This document shows, piece by piece, positions 7,728 through 15,852 of a DNA stretch of 51,779 nt; positions within the stretch are counted from its first letter, which is position 1, and every line of letters begins with the position of its first letter. The notes beneath the pieces were generated by a model. It searched no databases, was not told where the DNA came from, and saw nothing but the letters and a program-made list of their open reading frames with translations. Both the position numbers and the translations under genes were made by a program. This DNA comes from Phaeospirillum sp. (GTDB lineage: Bacteria; Pseudomonadota; Alphaproteobacteria; Rhodospirillales; Magnetospirillaceae), in assembly GCA_030824585.1 (NCBI GenBank), contig JAVBXM010000241.1, positions 1 to 51,779 of the forward strand. The letters are read 5' to 3'.

Positions 7728-9866
7728 CTACTTCAGATAGGTCAGCAGCGACAGGTTGCGGGTCTGGGCCAGCGCCTGATAGCTGGCTTCCAGCGCCGTC
7801 TGGTCGGACAGCAGCTTGGTCACCGCCTCGGTCTGGTCGATCTGGGCGATGTCGGCCACCCGCTTGCCGAGGAAGCCGATGAACTGGTTGTGCTTTTCGT
7901 TCTTCAGCGAAATGGTCTTGCGGGTGCCGTCGATCAGGCTGGCCACCGTCTTGACATCGCCGACCTTTTCCGAGCCGAACGGCGGAGTGCCGGCGGCGGG
8001 GGATTCCAGGGCGTCGTTGATCAGGAACAGGGCCTGGCTGACCCGCTCCTGGTGGGCTTCCAACCCGCCGGCGGTGCCGAACTTGCCCTGGGCGATCAGG
8101 CCCAGCGCCCGCATGGCCTTCTCGAAGGCCGGGTCCGAGGCGTAGATTCCCACATCCACGGTGCGGTCGGTATCGACGCGGTGCTGCAATTGCAGGCTAT
8201 CGCCCTTGTACCAACTGTTCGTCTCGATCTTGGTGTTGGTCGAGAGGTTTTCGGTGGCCAGGCTGACGCCGGCGATCTCGATATAGCTTCCGGTGTTGGC
8301 CACCACCTTGTAGACGCCGTCGTTGACCCCGGTGGTCCCCTTCATGGTGATGATGGTGTCGTTGGGCGGATAGGGGTTGCCGCCCTCGTCGTAAAAGCCG
8401 GTGGCGTTGGACGAGGTGATGCGCTCGCCCAGCGAGCCGGACGAGGCGAAGTCCAGCGAGCCGAAATTCTTGGAATCCCGCGTCACGCTCGTTCCGGTGT
8501 TGGGGTCCTTGAACGACATGGTGAAATCGCTGCGGCCCGTCTGGGGCAGAAGCTGGGACATCCGCGCGCCCTCGGGATTGAGCACGAAGGACACCGAAGT
8601 GGCGGTGGCGTCGGTCACCGTGAAGGTGCCGTTGTGGCCGGCGGTGCCGCCCAGCGAGATCTGGTCGCCGATATTGACGCCGACGAAATCGATGGTGGCG
8701 CCCTTGGCCGCGCTCAGGGTGACGGTGGTCAGGCCGGTGACCGCCGAACTGGTGGTGGTGAAGTTCAGCGTGCCGGCGGTGGCCGGGCTGGCCATGGCGC
8801 CGCCGTTGGTGCCGAAGGTGATGTCGGTGGAGGCCACCGATTCGTCCTTGGCCGGCTCGAAATTGGTCTTGAAGTTGACCACGCCGTTCTTGTTGCTGAC
8901 CACTTCGTAGCTGCCCTCGTAGCCGGTGGTGGCGGCGCTGTTGGACAGGTCGGGGGCAATGGTGAACTTGGTGCCCACCGTCAGGTTGGACAGCGACCCG
9001 GCCGTGTTGGCGGTCATGTTCATGGAGCCGTCGGGGGCGAAGGCGAAGTTCAACTGGGTGCTGGCGGCGGCCAGGATGTTGGTGGGTGTCGCGCCGTAGC
9101 TGATGACGTTGGTGGTGCTGTTGCCCTCGACCAGCGGGGTGCCGGCGACATCGCACATGGCCTTGGACTTGACGGTGAAGTCGCCGTTGTTGGGGGGCGA
9201 GGCGTTGCTGTCCGAGATGGTGATGCGCGACCCGGCATGGACGTTCTTGAACGCATCGGACCGGCCGGGGACGATCACCCCGGTGGTGCCGCTGAAGCTC
9301 ATGGACGTGGCTTCCAGGTTGGTGATGGCCAGGTCCTGAAGGTCGGCGTTGCGGGTGGTCGAGAAGGTGTTGATGGACCCGTCGTAGAGGGCCTGGAACT
9401 GGGAGAGGCTGCCGGCCGGCAACTGGACCGGCACGTCGGACACCCGGCCGCCGGAGAACAGGTACTGGCCGTTGACGTTGGTGGACAGGTCGGCCTGCAG
9501 GCTCTGCATGACCTCGAAGGCGGTCTTCTGGATGCCCTTGATGTTCTGTTCGTTCTTGGGATTGCTCTGCCGGAACGATTCGAGCGAGTCGCGGAAGATG
9601 GTCAGCGACTTCTTGACGCCGCTGATGGCGGTGGTGGCCGCCTGCAGCTTGGTGTCCCAAACGTTGTTGTTGTCGATGAAGCGCTTGGCCGTGGTCTGTT
9701 CGTTCTCGAAATTGATGACCGTATTGGCGCCCGTGGCGATGCCGTCGTACGACTGCGACTTCATCTTGGTGGTAACCTGGATCTGCTCGGTCTGAATCCG
9801 TGTCTGGATGTCGAGGATCCGGTTGACGTAGGCGGTATTGGCGCCGAGCGTGCCGATGCGACTCAT
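7728..9866 (-). CDS. flgL: Flagellar hook-filament junction protein FlgL (HAP3), enlarged
   Basis: FlgL joins the hook-associated FlgK ring to the flagellin filament. The N-terminal helices (about residues 1-160, with RIGTLGANTAYVNRILDIQTRI) and the C-terminal helices (ending YQALAQTRNLSLLTYLK) match flagellin/FlgL. Enterobacterial FlgL has about 317 residues; this one has 712. The extra roughly 380 residues in the middle are Thr/Ser/Gly-rich and beta-like, consistent with an exposed domain. Last gene of the flgI operon, 12 bp after flgK, with GGGAGG ahead of its ATG. Confidence 0.92.
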   Translation of the reverse strand: MSRIGTLGANTAYVNRILDIQTRIQTEQIQVTTKMKSQSYDGIATGANTVINFENEQTTAKRFIDNNNVWDTKLQAATTAISGVKKSLTIFRDSLESFRQSNPKNEQNIKGIQKTAFEVMQSLQADLSTNVNGQYLFSGGRVSDVPVQLPAGSLSQFQALYDGSINTFSTTRNADLQDLAITNLEATSMSFSGTTGVIVPGRSDAFKNVHAGSRITISDSNASPPNNGDFTVKSKAMCDVAGTPLVEGNSTTNVISYGATPTNILAAASTQLNFAFAPDGSMNMTANTAGSLSNLTVGTKFTIAPDLSNSAATTGYEGSYEVVSNKNGVVNFKTNFEPAKDESVASTDITFGTNGGAMASPATAGTLNFTTTSSAVTGLTTVTLSAAKGATIDFVGVNIGDQISLGGTAGHNGTFTVTDATATSVSFVLNPEGARMSQLLPQTGRSDFTMSFKDPNTGTSVTRDSKNFGSLDFASSGSLGERITSSNATGFYDEGGNPYPPNDTIITMKGTTGVNDGVYKVVANTGSYIEIAGVSLATENLSTNTKIETNSWYKGDSLQLQHRVDTDRTVDVGIYASDPAFEKAMRALGLIAQGKFGTAGGLEAHQERVSQALFLINDALESPAAGTPPFGSEKVGDVKTVASLIDGTRKTISLKNEKHNQFIGFLGKRVADIAQIDQTEAVTKLLSDQTALEASYQALAQTRNLSLLTYLK

Positions 9867-9878
9867 GATCGGCCTCCC

Positions 9879-12455
9879 TTACTTCACGATATTGACGAGG
9901 ATATCCAGCATTTCCTGTAGCGTCGAAATCACCTTGGCCGACGCCGAATAGGCCTGCTGGAAGTTGATCATATTGGCCACCTCTTCGTCCAGGTTCACGC
10001 CGCTGGTCGAGGTGTACTGGGAATTGAGCGCCTGCCCCAGGGTGGTCTGGTAGTCCAGGCGGTCCTTGGTATGGGCCGCGTCGGTGGAGACCTGGGCGAT
10101 GGAGGCGGCGGCGTGTTCGGCGAAGTTGTAGCTGCCGGCGTAAAGGCTGCCGGCCGTCGCCATCTGGGTCTTGCTCGACATGGCGTCGCCCAGCGCCAGG
10201 GCGGTGGTGTTGTCGCCCTCGGACAGGAAGTACTTGCCGAGATCGGTGTTGTACTGCATGGCGCCGCGGCTGACCTTGGCCGGCGAACCCTGGATGTCGG
10301 TGCGCACCTCGATGGTTCCCGACTTGCGGGTCGAGGCCGTGTGCATGTTCAGCTCGGTGATGAAGCTGCCGGCCGGGGTCAGGGTGTCGGGGGTGGCGCC
10401 CAGGAACAGTTCCCGGTCGGATGTCTGGCGGATGCGCAGACGATAGCCCGCCCCTTCGGGGATCACCGAGGCCTGGATCTGCGGCGCCTGCTGCAGGCCC
10501 AGATAGGACTTCATGTCCGAGGTGCCGAGGGTGCCGCCGCTCACGGTGATATCCAGCGGCACGCCGCGGTTGTCCCAGACCCGCAGGCGGTAGGCATTGG
10601 GGGCTTCCTGCACCGCCGCCGCCTGGGCCGAGCTGCCCAGGGCGTTGATGGCGTCGGCGATATCCTTCAGCGTCATGGCTCCGGCGCCGACGCTGACCTG
10701 GGCCACCGTGCCGTTGGCATCGGTGATGCTGATGCTGGTCGGCGACGTGGTGGTCAGCGACGAACTGTTCAGCGTGGCGGATTCGTTGCACTGGGTCTGG
10801 GCGTTGATCTTGGCGGCGATGTCGTAGAGCGACGATCCCGCCGCCATGTTGATGGTGTTGCCGATCTTGCCGGTGGGGTCCGAGAGCGTGAAGCTGCGCG
10901 GTGCGCTCAGGGTGAAGTCCCTGGAGACCACGTCCGAATCCACGATGGAATCGGGCACCTTGGCGGTGAAGAAGTCGTTCAGGCCGAAGAAGTTGGCGAA
11001 CCCGGCCACCTGCTTGTCGGCCTTGTTGTCGCCGTCCACGTCGAAATTGATGCGGGCGTCGGTGGCGTCCGACCCGGCGGTGGTGGCCTTCTGGTCGCGA
11101 AAGGCCAGGGTCACCGACGGCACGCCGGTATCGAGGACCAGGGTGCCGGTGGTGATCGAGGCGCTGGCCGAGCTCATGACGTTGCCCTGATAGCTCTGCT
11201 GGCGCATCCAGCTTTGGACCTTGGCCGCCACGTCGGTCATCTTGACGCCAAGCGTGGTCGCCGTGTCCGACATGTCCAGCGCGGTGCCGGCACCGGCGGC
11301 ATCGGTATAGCTGGTGCTGCTCATGATGGTGCGCAGGGTGGTGGAGGCCACCTGGTTGCCTTCGGTGTCGAACAGGGCAATGGTGGTGTCGTCATTACCC
11401 GAAAACCAGATGTGCTGCGGGTTCGAGCCGTTGAGGGCCGGGTTGTTGGGGTCGACCAGTTGGCGGGTGCCCACCATCTTGGAGTTCTGGGTGGGGAAGA
11501 TGGTGCCGCGGTTGTGGACCTGGTTGACGGCTTCCTTGAGCTTGGCGGCCACCTCGTCCATCTGGGCCTGGAGATTGGTGATGACGGTGTCGCGGATGTC
11601 CAGCAGGGCGCGCAGCTGACCGTCGTTGATATCCTCGCCGATATCGGGGGAATCGGTGGAGCTCAGGGTCAGCTTGTTGAAATTGCCGCCCGCCGCCGTC
11701 ATCCAGGAATCGGTGATGGTGGTCGCCACGTGGCTCATGGTGGAGGGACCCTTGTCGACCAGGGTCTTGCCGGTCTTGGTGAAGACGCCCACCGAACCGT
11801 CGCCGCGCTCGAAATACTGGATATCCATGAACTTGGACAGCGTGGTCAGCGCGGTGTCGCGCTTGTCCTGCAGGTCGCCGATATCGCCGCCGATGGCGTT
11901 GTTGCGGACGATCTTCTGGTTGAGGTCGAAGATGTCCTCGAGTTGCTTGTTGACCTGTTCGGCGGTGTCGTGGATGGCGCGGTCGGCCTCCAGCCGCAGG
12001 TTCTGCATGTGGTAGGTCATCTCGTTGAACTGGCTGGTCATGTCCTTGGCGGTCTGGACGGTCGCCTGCTGGAAGGCCGGCGTGTTGACCTGGGTGGCCA
12101 GGGTCTCGAACGATGTCTGCAACTGCTCGATCTGGTGCGAGATGGAGGTGGACTTGCCCACCGTGCCGAACAGATCCTCGAGGCGGGGGTAGTAGGTCTG
12201 GGTGACGTCCAGGGCGCCCTGGGTCGAGGTCTGGCGGCGGATGTCGCGCATCAGTCCCTCGTCCACGGTGCGGGTCAGCGCACCCTGCTGCACACCGGCG
12301 CCGATACCGTTGACCACCCGGGATTCCGGGCTCATCTGCTTGCGGACGTAGCCCTTGGTGTTGACGTTGACCACGTTCTGGGAAATGACGTCCAGACCCT
12401 TCTGGTTGGTCATCAGTCCCGACAGCGCCGTATTGAGTCCGAGGGTAATGGACAT
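9879..12455 (-). CDS. flgK: Flagellar hook-associated protein FlgK (HAP1)
   Basis: FlgK is the first hook-filament junction protein. The N-terminus GLNTALSGLMTNQKGLDVISQNVVN and the C-terminus LDEEVANMINFQQAYSASAK are the conserved helical regions that form the junction core. GDIGDLQDKRDTAL near residue 190 is also typical. At 858 residues it is about 300 longer than the enterobacterial protein; the extra sequence is in the central, surface-exposed part (about 330-700). A GGGGAAGAG Shine-Dalgarno precedes ATG 12455. It lies between the chaperone gene flgN and flgL. Confidence 0.95.
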   Translation of the reverse strand: MSITLGLNTALSGLMTNQKGLDVISQNVVNVNTKGYVRKQMSPESRVVNGIGAGVQQGALTRTVDEGLMRDIRRQTSTQGALDVTQTYYPRLEDLFGTVGKSTSISHQIEQLQTSFETLATQVNTPAFQQATVQTAKDMTSQFNEMTYHMQNLRLEADRAIHDTAEQVNKQLEDIFDLNQKIVRNNAIGGDIGDLQDKRDTALTTLSKFMDIQYFERGDGSVGVFTKTGKTLVDKGPSTMSHVATTITDSWMTAAGGNFNKLTLSSTDSPDIGEDINDGQLRALLDIRDTVITNLQAQMDEVAAKLKEAVNQVHNRGTIFPTQNSKMVGTRQLVDPNNPALNGSNPQHIWFSGNDDTTIALFDTEGNQVASTTLRTIMSSTSYTDAAGAGTALDMSDTATTLGVKMTDVAAKVQSWMRQQSYQGNVMSSASASITTGTLVLDTGVPSVTLAFRDQKATTAGSDATDARINFDVDGDNKADKQVAGFANFFGLNDFFTAKVPDSIVDSDVVSRDFTLSAPRSFTLSDPTGKIGNTINMAAGSSLYDIAAKINAQTQCNESATLNSSSLTTTSPTSISITDANGTVAQVSVGAGAMTLKDIADAINALGSSAQAAAVQEAPNAYRLRVWDNRGVPLDITVSGGTLGTSDMKSYLGLQQAPQIQASVIPEGAGYRLRIRQTSDRELFLGATPDTLTPAGSFITELNMHTASTRKSGTIEVRTDIQGSPAKVSRGAMQYNTDLGKYFLSEGDNTTALALGDAMSSKTQMATAGSLYAGSYNFAEHAAASIAQVSTDAAHTKDRLDYQTTLGQALNSQYTSTSGVNLDEEVANMINFQQAYSASAKVISTLQEMLDILVNIVK

Positions 12456-12482
12456 GATTTCTCTTCCCCGCCTTTCTAGGCG

Positions 12483-12998
12483 TTACAGAGCCTTGTTGAA
12501 GGACAGCGAGCCGCCCATGCCGGCGCTGGCGTCGAAGACGCCGGCCTTGCCGTAGGCGGTGGTGCTGGTGACGTTCTTCTTGGCGGCGTCGACCATGATG
12601 TCCATCACCCGTTGATAGGCCTCCATCTCGGCCTTGAGGCGCCGTGCGTTGGTCTCGACCAGGTCGTTGAGGCGGGTGCCGACGGCGGCCAGCATCTCGC
12701 GCCGGTCCTCGTCCAGCAGGCGGGCCAGGTCGGGCTCCTCCACCAGGGGCTGGACCGACTGCTCGTAGAGGCGCGCCAGGGCGGCCTTGTTGTCGGCCAG
12801 CAGGCGCACCGTCTCGGGGTCGTGGGAAAGCAGCGCCTCGTTCTCCACGTCCAGCAGGTCGCACAGGTTGGTGCAGGCGAACAGCAGGTCGTCGTACCAG
12901 AACAGCTCGGCCTCGGCCTGGGCGCGGGCGAGTTCGTCGTCGTCGAGGAGGTCGTGGTCGTGGACGTCGGCGTGGGGGATGTCGCGATCGTCGGTCAT
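12483..12998 (-). CDS. flgN: FlgN-like flagellar export chaperone
   Basis: FlgN-family proteins are cytosolic chaperones that deliver FlgK and FlgL to the export gate. The 171-residue protein is mostly helical with an acidic His/Asp-rich N-terminus (residues 1-25) and a coiled central part containing LLDVENEALLSHD and LADNKAALARLYE, the FlgN signature region. The C-terminus YGKAGVFDASAG...SLSFNKAL recurs in alphaproteobacterial FlgN. Its place directly before flgK and flgL supports the call. Confidence 0.8.
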   Translation of the reverse strand: MTDDRDIPHADVHDHDLLDDDELARAQAEAELFWYDDLLFACTNLCDLLDVENEALLSHDPETVRLLADNKAALARLYEQSVQPLVEEPDLARLLDEDRREMLAAVGTRLNDLVETNARRLKAEMEAYQRVMDIMVDAAKKNVTSTTAYGKAGVFDASAGMGGSLSFNKAL

Positions 12999-12999
12999 G

Positions 13000-13326
13000 T
13001 CACTGCACCTCCTGGTGGCTCAGCAGCATTTTCTGGACGGCGGCGCCGATCCCGATGCCATTGCCTTTGTTGGCGACCATTTTACCGTATTCGTCGATCA
13101 GCAGGGACCGGAACATCTGCTCGCCGCTGCCGCCGCCGAAGACGCCGTCGGTCTTGATGCCCTCGAACATGTGGGTGAGCATCTGGCTCATGTACATGGC
13201 CTCGAACTGCCGGCCGGTCTTGGCGGCGCGGGCGGTGTCGGTGGCGTTGGCCGCGGGCATCCTCACCCCCGGCATGCCGGTGTCGGTGTAGGGCTTGGCG
13301 GCCATGGAGGGAAGCGTGCTCATCAC
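13000..13326 (-). CDS. flgJ: Rod-binding protein FlgJ (N-terminal domain only)
   Basis: This is the rod-scaffold domain of FlgJ without the C-terminal muramidase domain found in gammaproteobacteria, as usual in alphaproteobacteria. Its 108 residues include FEAMYMSQMLTHMFEGI and FRSLLIDEYGKMVANKGNGIGI, the conserved rod-binding motifs. The ATG at 13326 overlaps the flgI stop (ATGA); a second ATG follows immediately at 13323. It is translationally coupled to flgI. Confidence 0.9.
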   Translation of the reverse strand: MMSTLPSMAAKPYTDTGMPGVRMPAANATDTARAAKTGRQFEAMYMSQMLTHMFEGIKTDGVFGGGSGEQMFRSLLIDEYGKMVANKGNGIGIGAAVQKMLLSHQEVQ

Positions 13327-14501
13327 AGAACCTCCAGATCGGCCTGCAGCGCGCCCGCCGCCTTGATGGCCTGAAGGATGGTGATCAGGTCGCGCGGGCC
13401 GATGCCCAGGCTGTTCAGTCCCTCGACCAGTTCCTGCAGGGTGACGCGGTGGGCGACCACGGCCAGCTTGTTGCCGGCGCCTTCATCCACCTGGATGTCG
13501 GTGCGCTGCACGGTGGTGGTGGTGCCGGTGTCGGAGAACGGCGAGGGCTGGGACACCTGCGGCGTCTCGGTGATGCGGATGGTCAACTGGCCCTGGGCGA
13601 TGGCCACCGTGCTGATGCGCACGTTCTCGCCCATGACGATGGTGCCGGAGACCTCGTCGATCACCACGCGGGCCATCTGGTCGGGCTCGACGCGCAGTTG
13701 CTCGACATCGGTCAGCAGGCCGACCACGTTGCCGCGATAGCCGGCCGGAACGGTGATCTGCACCGTGCCGGGGTCGACGGGACGCGCCATGTCGCCGCCC
13801 AGGAAGGAATTGATCGCCTGGGCGATGCGGCGCGAGGTGGTGAAGTCGGGATTGCGCAAGGACACCTTGACCGATTCCAGATGGGACATCTCGAAGGGCA
13901 GTTCGCGCTCGACGATGGCCCCGTTGGCGATGCGGCCGGCGGTGGGCACGCCCTTGGTCACCGACGAGCCCGAGGCGCCCGTGGCGGTGAAGCCGCCGGT
14001 CGCCACCTGGCCCTGGCCGACGGCGTAGACCTCGCCGTCGGCGCCGATCAAGGGCGTGACCAGCAAGGTGCCGCCGCGCAGGTCCTTGGCGTCGCCCATG
14101 GCCGAGACGTTGATGTCGATGCGGGTGCCCTGGCGGCCGAAGGGCGGCAGGACGGCGGTGATCATCACGGCGGCGACGTTCTTGGGAGTAAGCTGGGCGC
14201 TGATGGCGCCGGTCTTGTCGCGGATGTTGACGCCCAGGCGTTCCAGCATGCCGGTCAGGCTTTCCTTGGTGAACGGCGCGTTGGTCAGCGAGTCGCCGGT
14301 CCCGTTGAGGCCGACCACCAGGCCGTAGCCCACCAGCATGTTGTCGCGGACGCCCTCGAAATCGGCGATATCCTTGATGCGCGAGGCGCCGAAGGCCTCG
14401 GCGGGCATCATGCCCAGCGTCGCGGCCAACAGCGAGGCGGCCAGCAACAGGGCGCGGATCGGTTGGGCGGTGAACAGGGCGCGGTGGACATTGCGGTTCA
14501 T
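13323..14501 (-). CDS. flgI: Flagellar P-ring protein FlgI
   Basis: FlgI forms the periplasmic P ring around the flagellar rod. The 392-residue protein has a Sec signal peptide (about residues 1-39: positive MNRNVHR, a hydrophobic LLLAASLLAATLG core and a likely AFG-A cleavage region), then RIKDIADFEGVRDNMLVGYGLVVGL, GTGDS, and the terminal LNSLGIGPRDLITILQAIKAAGAL. It is the first gene of the minus-strand operon and sits behind a sigma54-type promoter. The length is normal. Confidence 0.97.
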   Translation of the reverse strand: MNRNVHRALFTAQPIRALLLAASLLAATLGMMPAEAFGASRIKDIADFEGVRDNMLVGYGLVVGLNGTGDSLTNAPFTKESLTGMLERLGVNIRDKTGAISAQLTPKNVAAVMITAVLPPFGRQGTRIDINVSAMGDAKDLRGGTLLVTPLIGADGEVYAVGQGQVATGGFTATGASGSSVTKGVPTAGRIANGAIVERELPFEMSHLESVKVSLRNPDFTTSRRIAQAINSFLGGDMARPVDPGTVQITVPAGYRGNVVGLLTDVEQLRVEPDQMARVVIDEVSGTIVMGENVRISTVAIAQGQLTIRITETPQVSQPSPFSDTGTTTTVQRTDIQVDEGAGNKLAVVAHRVTLQELVEGLNSLGIGPRDLITILQAIKAAGALQADLEVL

Positions 14502-14550
14502 GGCGGTCTCATCCCAACGAACGGAACATGGGTCTGGCAGCCATGCTCTT

Positions 14551-14566
14551 GCGAAACCCGTGCCAA
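14551..14566 (-). promoter_or_regulatory. Sigma54-type promoter of the flgI operon
   Basis: On the minus strand TGGCACG (-24) and TCGCA (-12) are spaced so that GG and GC are exactly 10 bp apart. The only deviation from TGGCACG-N4-TTGCA is one base in the -12 box. The predicted start is about 40 nt before the flgI ATG. Alphaproteobacterial late flagellar operons are often sigma54 dependent. Confidence 0.65.
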
Positions 14567-14739
14567 AGGTAATATCGTTGTATTTCAGGGTGATAGCCCT
14601 TTGTGCCGAGGGCGTGTGGCGGTTTTGGCCGGGCAGTTAAGGCCCTTCAGCCCGGCAAAACCTGCCCAGTTGACCCGGGGCGCCGGCTCTGGCGAAATAA
14701 CGCCTGTCGTACTCTGGCCCAACCGAGTAGAATCAGGGC

Positions 14740-15171
14740 ATGAAGATTTCAGGCGTGGGCTCCAAGGGTGCCGTCTCCGGTACCAAGAAGTCCGAAGGTT
14801 CAGGCGCCAAGGGCGAGTTCAGGAAGGCTCTCATCGAATCCATGGATTCGATGGAGGAGGCGCATGCCGTCGAGGCCCCGGTGGGGATGACCGGCATCGA
14901 TGCCCTTCTGATGGTGCAGCAGGTGGACAATTCCGTCGAGCGCGAGGCCCGGCGCCGCCTGGTCCGTCGCGGCGAGGAATTGCTGGACGGCCTGGAAGAA
15001 CTGCGCCACGGCCTGCTGATGGGCGAGATTCCCGCCGGCCGGATGATGGCCCTGGCCCAGAACGTGCGGGCCCGGCGCGAGAATTGCGGCGACCCGCGTC
15101 TTGCGGCGATCCTTGACGAGATCGAACTCCGCGTCGAGGTTGAGCTGGCCAAACTGTCGCCGCGCGGCTGA
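14740..15171 (+). CDS. fliX: Flagellar assembly regulator FliX
   Basis: FliX links flagellar basal-body assembly to activity of the sigma54 activator FlbD in Caulobacter. The 143-residue protein starts MKISGVGSKGAVSGTKK and includes GIDALLMVQQVDNS and a basic-acidic helical part, RRRLVRRGEELLDGLEELRHGLLMGEIP, before IELRVEVELAKL; all are FliX features. It is divergent from flgI, the usual alphaproteobacterial arrangement. A weak -10 TAGAAT lies at 14728-14733. No FlbD gene is in the window. Confidence 0.9.
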   Translation: MKISGVGSKGAVSGTKKSEGSGAKGEFRKALIESMDSMEEAHAVEAPVGMTGIDALLMVQQVDNSVEREARRRLVRRGEELLDGLEELRHGLLMGEIPAGRMMALAQNVRARRENCGDPRLAAILDEIELRVEVELAKLSPRG

Positions 15172-15229
15172 TTTTCCTGTCACGAACCGATTTTACCCTT
15201 CGACCGGGCGCCCGAATGCAAGACGGCGC

Positions 15230-15258
15230 TTGCGAGGGTGCGCCCCTATCCATATATT
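15230..15258 (+). promoter_or_regulatory. Promoter of dksA
   Basis: TTGCGA (15230-15235), a 17-bp spacer and TATATT (15253-15258), placed 42 bp before the dksA ATG. This is a good sigma70-type match. Confidence 0.65.
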
Positions 15259-15299
15259 GCGCAGCGACTTGAACCCCGAGCAGGAATTCGAGGGATCGT

Positions 15300-15716
15300 A
15301 TGAACGTCACGTTGCCGCCGGACTATGTTCCGTCCGAGGACGAGCCCTTCATGAACGACACCATGAAGGAGTATTTCCGCCAGAAGCTGCTGCGGTGGCG
15401 CGCTGAGCTCCTGCGGGAATCCGACGAGACCCTTCAGCACCTTCAGGAAGGTGGCATGCAGGAGCCCGACATCGCCGACCGCGCCTCCGCCGAGGCCGAC
15501 CGCGCCCTGGAGCTCCGCACCCGTGACCGCGAGCGCAAGCTGATCTCCAAGATCGACGCCGCCATCGGCCGGGTCGCCGACGGTTCCTACGGCTATTGCG
15601 AGGATACGGGCGAGCCCATCAGCATCCGCCGGCTGGAGGCGCGCCCCATCGCCACCCTGTCCATTGAGGCGCAGGAGCGTCACGAGCGGCTGGAGCGCAC
15701 CCACCGCGAGGACTGA
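15300..15716 (+). CDS. dksA: RNA polymerase-binding transcription factor DksA
   Basis: DksA binds the RNA polymerase secondary channel and works with ppGpp in the stringent response. The coiled-coil tip EPDIADRASAE (D57, D60, A62) and the helix ELRTRDRERKL are conserved. The C-terminal zinc-finger region reads GYCEDTGEPI...LSIEAQ, with one cysteine (C100) in place of four, the form usual in alphaproteobacteria. The 138 residues are slightly shorter than E. coli DksA. It has its own promoter and an intrinsic terminator, so it is monocistronic. Confidence 0.93.
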   Translation: MNVTLPPDYVPSEDEPFMNDTMKEYFRQKLLRWRAELLRESDETLQHLQEGGMQEPDIADRASAEADRALELRTRDRERKLISKIDAAIGRVADGSYGYCEDTGEPISIRRLEARPIATLSIEAQERHERLERTHRED

Positions 15717-15744
15717 TTTTCCCGGACATAAGTATAGTTGCCAA

Positions 15745-15772
15745 TGCCCCGCCCTCCGGCGGGGCATTTTTC
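15745..15772 (+). terminator. Rho-independent terminator of dksA
   Basis: A GC-rich stem TGCCCCGCC-CTCC-GGCGGGGCA is followed by TTTTTC, 28 bp after the dksA stop. Confidence 0.9.
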
Positions 15773-15852
15773 ATTGAAAATTACCCAATTCAATGCCTAA
15801 AAAAGAAGCGAAGATATAAATGTGAACCAAAAATAGGCATTGGGGGGTGGGG

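Noticed and set aside
10071-12479. About 800-codon open frame on the plus strand opposite flgK
   Set aside because: Gly/His/Arg/Val-rich low-complexity translation typical of an antisense shadow; flgK itself is unmistakable.
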